A DNA stretch of 15,866 nucleotides from Verrucomicrobiota bacterium (GTDB taxonomy: Bacteria; Verrucomicrobiota; Verrucomicrobiia; Opitutales; Opitutaceae), in NCBI GenBank assembly GCA_023457715.1, contig JAEWKR010000038.1, positions 1 through 15,866 of the forward strand, read 5' to 3'. This document shows positions 7,534 to 13,765 of this stretch, piece by piece. The notes under the pieces were generated by a model. The model did no database searches and was not told the origin of the DNA. It worked only from the letters and a program-made list of their open reading frames with translations. Every line of letters begins with the position of its first letter. Within the stretch, counting starts at the first letter, position 1. A program made the translations under genes and the position numbers.

Positions 7534-8748
7534 ATGTCGAACATCTGTTCGATGCCCCTTGTGTTTCGCTGCTTGCTGCTGATCGCGCTCATCGCGGGAC
7601 CGGCGCGGGCGGAAAGGCTGCCGCTTCCACCGCTGGTGGGAAACGTGTCGGGCGGGATCAAACCCCTCGTCATCCCTGGCGCACCGGCGCTGGCGTGGGA
7701 GGTGGCGCTGGACTCGAAGGGCGCGCACGAACGCACCGGTGAGGTCCGTCTGAGAGGTCCGGGCACTGACGTGGTCCTTGCCCTGGCGGTGAACATCGAG
7801 ACGGGCGCCGGGACCTGGAGCCTGGCCAAGGGAGTGCTCGAGCTCGAAGCGTGGGCGGGTGCCATCACGCGTCAGCTGGGTGCCGCGGCCGGCCAGGACC
7901 TGCGGATCACCGGCACGCTGGAACTCACCGGTTCCGGAACCGTGCAGGAAGGGCACCTGGTGGGAGAGATCGATTTTGCGCTCCGCGAGGCGACGCTGGG
8001 CAGCGCGACCGAGGGGTGGACGCTGGAGGGGATCGCCGCCGGGGGCCGGTTCGCCCTCGCCTCAGACCCGCTCGCCGCGCGCAGCGTCGAGCCGTTCACG
8101 CTCGCCGTCCGCACCATTTCGCACCCGCGTTTCGGCGCGCGCAACCTGTCCGTCAACGGAGTGCTGGTGGATCGCGGCACCTTCAAGCTGACGAGTGCCC
8201 GCCTCGAGATCGCCGGTGGCACCATGCTGGTCGCCCCGACCGACGTGACGCTGGCGCCGTTTCGCATTCTGGCGGATGTCACCGTGAATCGGATCGGTCT
8301 GCAGGACGTGGCCGCGCTGGTGCCCAGCGCGGTGCGCAGTGCGTTTGGCCGCGTCGATGGCACGGCGCAACTGGGGTGGAGCGAGGAACGTGGGATCGAG
8401 GTGGGGCGGGGGCATCTCGTGCTGCGCACGGACGAGCCGGCCGAGGTGACGCTTAATCCTTCCCCGGGGCTGTTCACGTCCGGACTGCCGAATCTGGTCG
8501 TCAAGTATGCGGTGCCGGGACTCAAGCAGGCGGAAATGGGCGAGGTGCCGATTGCCGCCGATTCCCTGGACATCACGTTCTCGCCCGACGCCGATGCATT
8601 GGGGCGAACGGCCACGGTGCATTTGACGGGCGTGCCCAAGGATGAAAAAAGGAAGCCGAGGATCAGCCTGACGACCAATGTGCGGGGCCCCTTGAAGCCC
8701 TTCATCAAGCTAGGCACGGAAGGCGATCTGAGCATGAGCTTTAGGTAA
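7534..8748 (+). CDS. YdbH-like (AsmA-like) intermembrane phospholipid transport protein, short form
   Basis: This 404-residue exported protein is mostly predicted beta-strand. I assign it to the YdbH-like group from its repetitive strand pattern, its C-terminal region, and above all its neighbours, a YnbE-like lipoprotein and two YdbL-like proteins, in the order of the E. coli ydbH-ynbE-ydbL operon. In E. coli YdbH (about 880 residues) is anchored in the inner membrane, spans the periplasm and docks on YnbE to carry phospholipids to the outer membrane. This copy is less than half that length, so only the C-terminal part would be represented. The N-terminus has a hydrophobic core followed by GPARA (22-26), a good signal-peptidase I site, which suggests a cleaved signal rather than a permanent anchor. 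ATG 7534 is taken as the start. ATG 7552 would give 398 residues with the same signal peptide. Sequence similarity itself is weak. Confidence 0.62.
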   Translation: MSNICSMPLVFRCLLLIALIAGPARAERLPLPPLVGNVSGGIKPLVIPGAPALAWEVALDSKGAHERTGEVRLRGPGTDVVLALAVNIETGAGTWSLAKGVLELEAWAGAITRQLGAAAGQDLRITGTLELTGSGTVQEGHLVGEIDFALREATLGSATEGWTLEGIAAGGRFALASDPLAARSVEPFTLAVRTISHPRFGARNLSVNGVLVDRGTFKLTSARLEIAGGTMLVAPTDVTLAPFRILADVTVNRIGLQDVAALVPSAVRSAFGRVDGTAQLGWSEERGIEVGRGHLVLRTDEPAEVTLNPSPGLFTSGLPNLVVKYAVPGLKQAEMGEVPIAADSLDITFSPDADALGRTATVHLTGVPKDEKRKPRISLTTNVRGPLKPFIKLGTEGDLSMSFR

Positions 8749-8758
8749 CACCCTCACG

Positions 8759-8806
8759 TTCACTTTCCCTCTCACTTTCCCTTTCACTTTCCCTTTCACT
8801 TCTCCG
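8759..8806. repeat. 12-bp tandem repeat, 4 copies, pyrimidine-rich
   Basis: Units are TTCACTTTCCCT (8759-8770), CTCACTTTCCCT, TTCACTTTCCCT and a degenerate TTCACTTCTCCG (8795-8806). The array lies between the YdbH-like stop (8748) and the lipoprotein start (8856), within the 107-base gap inside the presumed operon. The + strand carries almost only pyrimidines. Confidence 0.85.
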
Positions 8807-8855
8807 TGAATCATTCGTTGCCAGCCGGCGTCTAATTCCGCAGATCCCTTATTCC

Positions 8856-9038
8856 ATGAAACGTCGTTCCTGCATGTTCCTTCCCCTGGCCGCGTTACTG
8901 CTGGGCGGCTGCCTGAGCGTTGAGGTGAAGCCGATCCATGTGACCGTGGACGTGAACGTGAAGGTGGACCGCGCCATCGACGACTTCTTCGGCGATCTCG
9001 ATCGCAAATCCTCGACCCTCCAAACCCCGAAACCCTGA
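8856..9038 (+). CDS. ynbE: YnbE-like outer-membrane lipoprotein
   Basis: A 60-residue lipoprotein. The signal peptide ends in the lipobox LGGC, with the lipidated cysteine at residue 19. The mature 42 residues contain IHVTVDVNVKVDRAIDDFF, which matches the PI-x-I-x-x-NVK-I pattern of YnbE. E. coli YnbE is about 61 residues, so the length agrees. In E. coli YnbE sits in the outer membrane, multimerises by strand stacking and receives the C-terminal end of YdbH, completing an intermembrane bridge. Leucine follows the cysteine, so there is no aspartate-type inner-membrane retention signal, though Lol rules are not established for this lineage. The stop is 3 bases before the next gene's ATG, so the two are surely co-transcribed. 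A 12-bp repeat array precedes it. Confidence 0.82.
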   Translation: MKRRSCMFLPLAALLLGGCLSVEVKPIHVTVDVNVKVDRAIDDFFGDLDRKSSTLQTPKP

Positions 9039-9041
9039 CCT

Positions 9042-9422
9042 ATGAAAACCACTCTTTTTCGCGTCGTTTTGCTGACGTTGTCGCTGGGCCTTGGTGTGGC
9101 TGAAATCCGGGCGCAGGATCTGAATGCCGTCCGGGCGCGCATGGAGCAGCGGCTTTCGGCGGTGGATCAACTCAAGGACCGGAAAGCCCTCGGAGAAAAC
9201 AATCGCGGGTACCTGGAGCCGCGCGCGTCGCTGGCGCCCGCCGACGAAAAAATCATGAGCGAGGAAAACGCCGATCGGGGGGCGGTTTACGCGGCCTTGG
9301 CAGCGCAGTTTGGCGTGCCGGCGGACGAGGTCGGCCGCAAGCGGGCGGAGAAGATCGCAGGGGCGAGCCGGCCGGGCGTGTGGATCCAGATGCCCGATGG
9401 CACCTGGGTGGAGAAGCGCTAA
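9042..9422 (+). CDS. ydbL: YdbL/DUF1318 periplasmic protein, first copy
   Basis: A 126-residue protein with a clear Sec signal peptide (hydrophobic residues about 8-18, then AEIRA, cleavage before QDL) and a mature domain of about 102 residues. The DUF1318 pattern is evident: GENNRGYLEPR after a helix, then EENADRGAVYAALAAQFGV, VGRKRAEKIA and a closing G-W-I-Q-x-x-x-G-x-W-V-x-K strand pair. In E. coli, YdbL is the periplasmic partner of YdbH and YnbE and is thought to control YnbE assembly. It follows the lipoprotein gene with 3 bases between stop and start and precedes a paralogue by 17 bases. The mature protein has no cysteine. Confidence 0.85.
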   Translation: MKTTLFRVVLLTLSLGLGVAEIRAQDLNAVRARMEQRLSAVDQLKDRKALGENNRGYLEPRASLAPADEKIMSEENADRGAVYAALAAQFGVPADEVGRKRAEKIAGASRPGVWIQMPDGTWVEKR

Positions 9423-9439
9423 AGGGGGAGCTTGGGGTC

Positions 9440-9814
9440 ATGGCAGTCGCCCTTCGTCTGCTGATCGCATGGTTTGCGCTGGGTTGGGGAGCCCTCATTT
9501 GGGCGGGCCCCGTCGACGACATCCGCGCCCGGATGGCGGAGCGGAAGCCCGCCATCGAAGCGCTGAAGGTCAAAAAGATCCTCGGTGAGAACAACCGCGG
9601 TTACCTGGAACCACGGCACAGCGTGCATCCCGAACAGGAGAAGCTCATGTCGGACGAAAACGATGACCGGCGTGAGCTGTACAAGGCGATCGCCGGCGAA
9701 AAAGGCAGCCGCATGGAGCAGGTCGGGCGCGAACACGCCCACGAAAACAATCGCGAGGCCCGGCGCGGCACATGGGTGCAGGACGAGTATGGCGAGTGGT
9801 TTGTGAAGACGTAG
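9440..9814 (+). CDS. ydbL: YdbL/DUF1318 periplasmic protein, second copy
   Basis: A 124-residue paralogue of the preceding gene. Hand alignment of the mature regions is gap-free, with 47 of 103 positions identical, including the whole block LGENNRGYLEPR and the C-terminal G-x-W-x-Q-x-x-x-G-x-W-x-x-K. The signal peptide is unusual in holding three tryptophans and probably ends near WAG before PVDD. ATG 9440 is supported by a purine-rich GGGGGAG at 9424-9430, one of the few good ribosome binding sites in the window. Other frame starts upstream lie inside the previous gene. The gene ends one base before a long octamer repeat array. Two YdbL copies in tandem are not the E. coli arrangement, and their division of labour is unknown. 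Confidence 0.85.
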   Translation: MAVALRLLIAWFALGWGALIWAGPVDDIRARMAERKPAIEALKVKKILGENNRGYLEPRHSVHPEQEKLMSDENDDRRELYKAIAGEKGSRMEQVGREHAHENNREARRGTWVQDEYGEWFVKT

Positions 9815-9815
9815 C

Positions 9816-10068
9816 GGGCCGGAGGGCCAGAGGGCCAGAGGGCCGGAGGCGCCAGAGGGCCAGAGGGCCTGAGGGCCAGAGGGCCAGAGGGCCGGAGGGC
9901 CGGAGGACCAGAGGGCCGGAGGGCCAGAGGGCCGGAGGCTGGAGCGCCGGAGGAACAGAGGCCGGAGGAACGGACACAACGAGCGCTGGCCCGGTATTCG
10001 GGCATCCGATCTTCTGGTCCTCCGGCCCCCCGGCCTTCCGGCCTTCCGGCCCTCCGGCCTTCCGGCCT
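9816..10068. repeat. Mirrored octamer arrays filling a convergent intergenic gap
   Basis: The left array (9816-9974) has about 20 units of the type GGGCCAGA or GGGCCGGA, with a few 7- and 9-base variants. After a spacer (9975-10012) the right array (10013-10068) has seven units in inverse orientation, such as TCTGGTCC and TCCGGCCC, each the exact reverse complement of left-array variants. The whole starts one base after the YdbL stop and ends four bases before the transporter stop on the other strand. The transcript would fold into a very long GC-rich hairpin in either direction, so a bidirectional terminator role is plausible. No gene is present here. Confidence 0.85.
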
Positions 10069-10072
10069 CCGT

Positions 10073-11407
10073 TCAGCGCACCAGAATTCCGGCCACGCAG
10101 GCGGTGAGCATGCAGGCGATCGTGCCGCCGAGCATCGCTTTCACGCCGAGTTTGACGAGCGTCGTTCGTTGCGTCGGAGCCAGCGCGCCGATGCCACCGA
10201 CCTGGATGCCGATGGAAACGATGTTGGCGAAGCCGCAGAGAGCGTACGTGAGAATCACCACCGTCCGCGGATTCGAGATGACGCCGGACGCCTTTGCCTC
10301 GCCGAGATACAGGTAGGCCACGAACTCGTTGAGCACGGTCCGGGTGCCGAGCAGCGAGCCGGACTGCATCAGGTCCCCGTAATCGATGCCGATCAGCCAA
10401 GCGAGGGGCGCGTAGAGGATGCCCAGCAGGAATTCCAGCGAGAACGTCTGGAATGTGCCGCCCGTTACCGAGGCCACCCAGCCGTTGAGCCCGGGGTAGT
10501 TCAACCAAACCTGGGAACCGATGGTCAGCGTATGTGGCGCGCCAAACCAGCCCAGCAGCGCATTGACGAGGGCCACGAGCGCGGTGAACACGATCAGCAT
10601 GGCGCCGACGTTCACCGCGAGCTTGAGGCCGTCCGTCGTGCCCAGGCAGATGGCGTCCAGGAGGTTGGTCCCGATCTGCTCCCTCGGGATCGAGAGATCC
10701 TCGTTCACGGGTTCGACCTGCGGGCAGATGATCTTGGCGGTCAGGATCGCGGCGGGGGCGGAAATGACCGAGGCGGTGATCAGGTGGGTCGCGAACATGA
10801 CCTGCTGCACGGGATCCGCGCCGCCCAGGAAACTGATGTAGGCGATCATCACGGCACCGGCGATGGTGGCCATGCCGCCCGTCATGACGCACAGAACCTC
10901 GGAGCGGGTCAGGGTCGGCAGGTAGGGCTTGATCAGGAACGGAGCCTCGGTCTGGCCGAGGAAGATGTTCGCGGACGCGCTGAGGCTCTCGGCGCCGGAC
11001 AGCTTCATCGTCTTCGACATCACCCACGCAAAACCGTAGACCACCTTCTGCAGGATCCCGAGGTAGTACAGCAGGGAGCTGACGGCGGAGAAAAAGATGA
11101 TCGACGGCAGGATCCCGATGGCGAACACGACGCCGTGCTTCTGCTGGTCGGCGAGCGAGCCGAACACGAACTTGGCCCCCTCGTTGGTGAAGCCGAGGAG
11201 GTCAACGAACCGCGACCCCACCCATTCGACCACCGCCCGCACCGGACCGACGTAGATGACCAGCGCGGCGAAAACGAACTGAAGGGCGAGTCCGGCGACG
11301 ACGAGCCGCCATCTGATGGCCCGTCGGTTCTCGCTCAGCAGCACGGCCAGCGCGACGAACGCGACGATGCCGAGGAGGCCACGCATCACATGCCAGACAG
11401 TATCCAT
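10073..11407 (-). CDS. Concentrative nucleoside transporter (CNT/NupC family)
   Basis: A 444-residue polytopic inner-membrane protein that takes up nucleosides by symport with H+ or Na+. CNT landmarks are GQTEAP (151-156) in the first re-entrant hairpin region, GTRTVLNEFVAY (354-365) with N360-E361, and the gate segment GFANIVSIGIQVGGIGALAP (392-411). The usual lysine of the G-x-K-x3-NEFVA signature is arginine here. Several hydrophobic segments are visible, including 10-24, 36-54, 95-118, 178-195, 205-227, 266-286 and 425-443. ATG 11407 gives a standard CNT start. The longer upstream frame is only antisense to the next gene. The gene is divergent from the carbonic-anhydrase-like gene, with 66 bases between start codons. 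Ion coupling and nucleoside preference cannot be read with confidence. Confidence 0.95.
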   Translation of the reverse strand: MDTVWHVMRGLLGIVAFVALAVLLSENRRAIRWRLVVAGLALQFVFAALVIYVGPVRAVVEWVGSRFVDLLGFTNEGAKFVFGSLADQQKHGVVFAIGILPSIIFFSAVSSLLYYLGILQKVVYGFAWVMSKTMKLSGAESLSASANIFLGQTEAPFLIKPYLPTLTRSEVLCVMTGGMATIAGAVMIAYISFLGGADPVQQVMFATHLITASVISAPAAILTAKIICPQVEPVNEDLSIPREQIGTNLLDAICLGTTDGLKLAVNVGAMLIVFTALVALVNALLGWFGAPHTLTIGSQVWLNYPGLNGWVASVTGGTFQTFSLEFLLGILYAPLAWLIGIDYGDLMQSGSLLGTRTVLNEFVAYLYLGEAKASGVISNPRTVVILTYALCGFANIVSIGIQVGGIGALAPTQRTTLVKLGVKAMLGGTIACMLTACVAGILVR

Positions 11408-11473
11408 GAACGTGATAACTAAGTGGCTGGCGAGCTTGCGGCCGAACGGCGGAGGAGCGAGAAGAACTTCGCC

Positions 11474-12022
11474 ATGAACGTCGAAGACCGTCTTGCCCTT
11501 CATCTGCAATGCGAGCCCCAGGTGGCTGCCGCCGCCTTCGTGGCCGCGAATGCGACCGTGGTCGGCAACGTCCGATTGGGGCCGAAGAGCAGCGTCTGGT
11601 ACGGGTGCGTTCTGCGGGGCGACATCAACTCCATCGAGATCGGCGAAGGGTCCAACGTCCAGGACGGCACGATCGTGCACCTGGCCGATGACCACGGTGT
11701 GAAGGTCGGCGCCTACACGACGATCGGCCATGCCACGATCATCCATGCGTGCGAGATCGGGAATGAGTGCCTGATCGGGATGGGGGCCACGGTCCTTGAC
11801 GGGGCCCGGATTGGCGACCAGTGCATCGTCGGCGCGAACGCGCTCGTCACCCAGCGTTTTGTCGCCCCGCCGGGATCGATGATCCTCGGCGCGCCGGCGA
11901 AAGTGGTGCGCCCCCTCACGGAGGCCGAGCGCGCCGGCCTGCGCAAATGGGCCGAGAAATACACCGTCGTCGCCGCCGCCCATGCCCGGAAGCAGGGCGG
12001 GAAGCCTGGAGTCCGGAGCTGA
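11474..12022 (+). CDS. Gamma-carbonic-anhydrase-like hexapeptide-repeat protein (YrdA/PaaY type)
   Basis: This 182-residue left-handed beta-helix protein has repeated [LIV]-G-x4 hexapeptides across about residues 25-140. All three zinc-binding histidines of gamma-carbonic anhydrases are present (H69 in VHLAD, H86 in IGHAT, H91 in IIHAC), as are R48-G-D50 and N61-V-Q63-D64. It therefore probably forms a metal-bound trimer. Members of this group range from active carbonic anhydrases to thioesterases and proteins of unknown activity. ATG 11474 is chosen because MNVEDRLAL leads directly into the fold. GGAGGAG lies at 11451-11457, somewhat far upstream. A GTG at 11423 would add 17 unconserved residues. 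The last six codons and the stop codon lie inside a heptamer repeat array, so the C-terminal tail (KPGVRS) is repeat-derived. Confidence 0.92.
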   Translation: MNVEDRLALHLQCEPQVAAAAFVAANATVVGNVRLGPKSSVWYGCVLRGDINSIEIGEGSNVQDGTIVHLADDHGVKVGAYTTIGHATIIHACEIGNECLIGMGATVLDGARIGDQCIVGANALVTQRFVAPPGSMILGAPAKVVRPLTEAERAGLRKWAEKYTVVAAAHARKQGGKPGVRS

Positions 12023-12126
12023 GAGTCTAGAGTCTAGAGCCAGAAGACCTCATCGGTAACTTGGGCTCTGGCTCTAAGCTCCAGACTCCAGACTCTAGAC
12101 TCCAAGCTCTAGGCTCTGGACTCCGG
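12004..12126. repeat. Mirrored heptamer arrays between the gamma-CA gene and obgE
   Basis: Left array (12004-12045), six 7-bp units: GCCTGGA, GTCCGGA, GCTGAGA, GTCTAGA, GTCTAGA, GCCAGAA. After an 18-base spacer the right array (12064-12126) has nine units: GGCTCTG, GCTCTAA, GCTCCAG, ACTCCAG, ACTCTAG, ACTCCAA, GCTCTAG, GCTCTGG, ACTCCGG. The right units are reverse complements, in cyclic register, of the left type. The best local stem is TAGAGCCAGA (12035-12044) with TCTGGCTCTA (12067-12076). The left array begins inside the upstream coding sequence and contains its stop codon. Confidence 0.85.
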
Positions 12127-12152
12127 TCGCGCGGCCTGCATCCTCGTCCCCC

Positions 12153-13193
12153 ATGTTTGTCGATGAGTGTGTAGTTAAACTTTCGGCGGGTGATGGCGGG
12201 CGCGGCTGCGTCAGTTTCCGGCGCGAGAAATTTGAACCGTGGGGGGGGCCCAACGGCGGCGACGGCGGCCGCGGCGGTGACGTCGTTCTGGTCGGCGACG
12301 TGAACACGAACAACCTCGTGGCCTACAAGTTCCAACCGCACTGGAGCGCTGAGCGCGGCGGGCATGGGGAGGGGTCGGATTGCAATGGGAAGGACGGCAA
12401 ACCCGCGCTGCTGCGCATGCCGCTCGGCACGGTCGTGATCGACCTCGCCACGGAAAAGCCGGTGGCCGAGATCACCGAGGAGGGGCAGCAGATCATTCTC
12501 TGCAAGGGAGGCAATGGCGGCTGGGGCAACACCCATTTCAAGACGCCGACCAACCGTGCGCCCCGCCGGGCCAACGCCGGCCAGGAGGGTGAGCGCGGCT
12601 CCTACCGGCTGGTGCTGAAGAGCATCGCGGATGTCGGGCTCGTCGGTTTCCCCAACGCGGGCAAGTCTTCGCTGACGACGAAACTCACGGCGGCCCGGCC
12701 CAAGACGGCGGCGTATCCGTTCACCACGCTGCATCCGCAGATCGGGGTGATCGAATACCCGCCCGACGCCAAAGGCGCCCGCCGGCTGTTGCTCGCCGAT
12801 GTGCCCGGCCTGATCGAAGGTGCGCATGAGAACCGCGGCCTCGGCCACCGGTTCCTGCGCCACATCGAACGGTGTGCGCTGCTGGTTTTTCTGATCGACA
12901 TGGCGGGGACGGATGCGCGGGACCCGCGCGACGATTACGCGCATCTGGTCAAGGAACTCGGGCTTTACGACAAGGCGCTGTTGAAGAAGCCGCGGCTGGT
13001 GGTCGCGAACAAGATGGATCTGCCCGAATCGGAACCGAACCTGAAGGCCTTCAAGCGGAAGAACCGCAGCGTCGATGTGCTGGAGATCTCCTGTGCCACC
13101 GGCGATGGCCTGGAGAAGCTGAAGAAAGAGTTGTTAAAACGCGTCGGCACTTTCCGCCGCAGCGAAAAAGCGTCGCGAAAGAACAACGTCTGA
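12153..13193 (+). CDS. obgE: Obg family GTPase (ObgE/CgtA)
   Basis: ObgE is an essential cytoplasmic GTPase acting in 50S ribosome maturation and stress signalling. The 346-residue protein has the glycine-rich Obg fold (1-158, for example GGPNGGDGGRGG at 31-42) followed by the G domain: G1 GFPNAGKSS (165-173), switch I YPFTTLHP (188-195), G3 DVPG (216-219), G4 NKMD (286-289) and G5 SCA (313-315). It ends in a short basic tail (residues 331-346) and lacks the Obg C-terminal (OCT) domain. ATG 12153 gives the canonical MFVDE start. It is followed after 19 bases by the GspE-N-domain gene, so the three genes to 15472 probably form one operon. A mirrored heptamer array lies directly upstream, where its promoter would be expected. 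Confidence 0.97.
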   Translation: MFVDECVVKLSAGDGGRGCVSFRREKFEPWGGPNGGDGGRGGDVVLVGDVNTNNLVAYKFQPHWSAERGGHGEGSDCNGKDGKPALLRMPLGTVVIDLATEKPVAEITEEGQQIILCKGGNGGWGNTHFKTPTNRAPRRANAGQEGERGSYRLVLKSIADVGLVGFPNAGKSSLTTKLTAARPKTAAYPFTTLHPQIGVIEYPPDAKGARRLLLADVPGLIEGAHENRGLGHRFLRHIERCALLVFLIDMAGTDARDPRDDYAHLVKELGLYDKALLKKPRLVVANKMDLPESEPNLKAFKRKNRSVDVLEISCATGDGLEKLKKELLKRVGTFRRSEKASRKNNV

Positions 13194-13212
13194 GCCAGAT
13201 CGCTGGAGGCCC

Positions 13213-13761
13213 ATGTCCAAGGAACACCGTCCGCTCATGATGCGCGCCAACCGCCTCCTCGGGGCGGCGTTGGTGGATCACAACCTCGTGAAGATCGACG
13301 ACCTCGAGGCCGCGAACGAAAAGCTGATTGAACTGTCCTCGGGCGACCAGCCCCGCCAGAGCACCATTCTCGGCATTCTGGCCTACGAGATGAAGGTGGT
13401 GAAGGAGGAGGACGCTTTGCATTACATCGCCGAACACGACGGTGTCGGCCTCGTGGATTTGCACGCGTACGAGGTGCCCGAGGAGGTGCGGAAGATGACC
13501 GATCCCGGCATGTGCTGGGCGACCTGGAGCGTGCCCTTCGACAAGGAGGAGGATTTCTGGTTTGTCGCGACCGCTTACTATCTCAGCCCGGCGGTGCGCA
13601 GCCATTGGGAGAAGCAACTTGGCGGTCAGATCATCTGGTACGGCACGACGCTGGAGATCATCGCCGAATACCTCGAAAAATTCGCCAGCCCATCCGGCAG
13701 CGCGCCCGCGGCGGTGGCCGCGCCCGCCAAGCCGGCCGTCATTCCAGCCGTCATCGGCTGA
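13213..13761 (+). CDS. Free-standing GspE/MshE N-terminal-domain protein
   Basis: The 182-residue protein resembles the N-terminal domain of type II secretion / type IV pilus ATPases (T2SSE_N, MshEN-like) without any ATPase part. Two similar helical modules are visible: NRLLGAALVDHNLVKIDDL (13-31) and STILGILAYEMKVVKEEDAL (50-69). Both follow the L-G-x2-L-x6-[LV]-x4-L pattern. Residues 85-165 form an alpha/beta part, and an Ala/Pro-rich tail (about 166-182) ends the chain. MshEN domains bind cyclic di-GMP through a paired motif of this kind, but the key R-L-G is altered to R-L-L-G here, so binding is only a possibility. GGAGG at 13205-13209 lies close to the ATG. The gap to the ATPase gene is 4 bases, so the two products probably act together. 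There is no signal peptide. Confidence 0.72.
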   Translation: MSKEHRPLMMRANRLLGAALVDHNLVKIDDLEAANEKLIELSSGDQPRQSTILGILAYEMKVVKEEDALHYIAEHDGVGLVDLHAYEVPEEVRKMTDPGMCWATWSVPFDKEEDFWFVATAYYLSPAVRSHWEKQLGGQIIWYGTTLEIIAEYLEKFASPSGSAPAAVAAPAKPAVIPAVIG

Positions 13762-13765
13762 CCCC

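Noticed and set aside
9419..10107. Open frames through the octamer arrays with Pro-Ser-Gly-Leu repeats
   Set aside because: They arise because 8-bp repeats without stops translate into low-complexity peptides in several frames; no ribosome binding site or family likeness.
10317..10375. Arginine in place of the signature lysine of the CNT transporter as a sign of lost function
   Set aside because: Lys to Arg is conservative, the neighbouring N-E-F-V-A-Y and the other CNT motifs are intact, and the family tolerates variation here.
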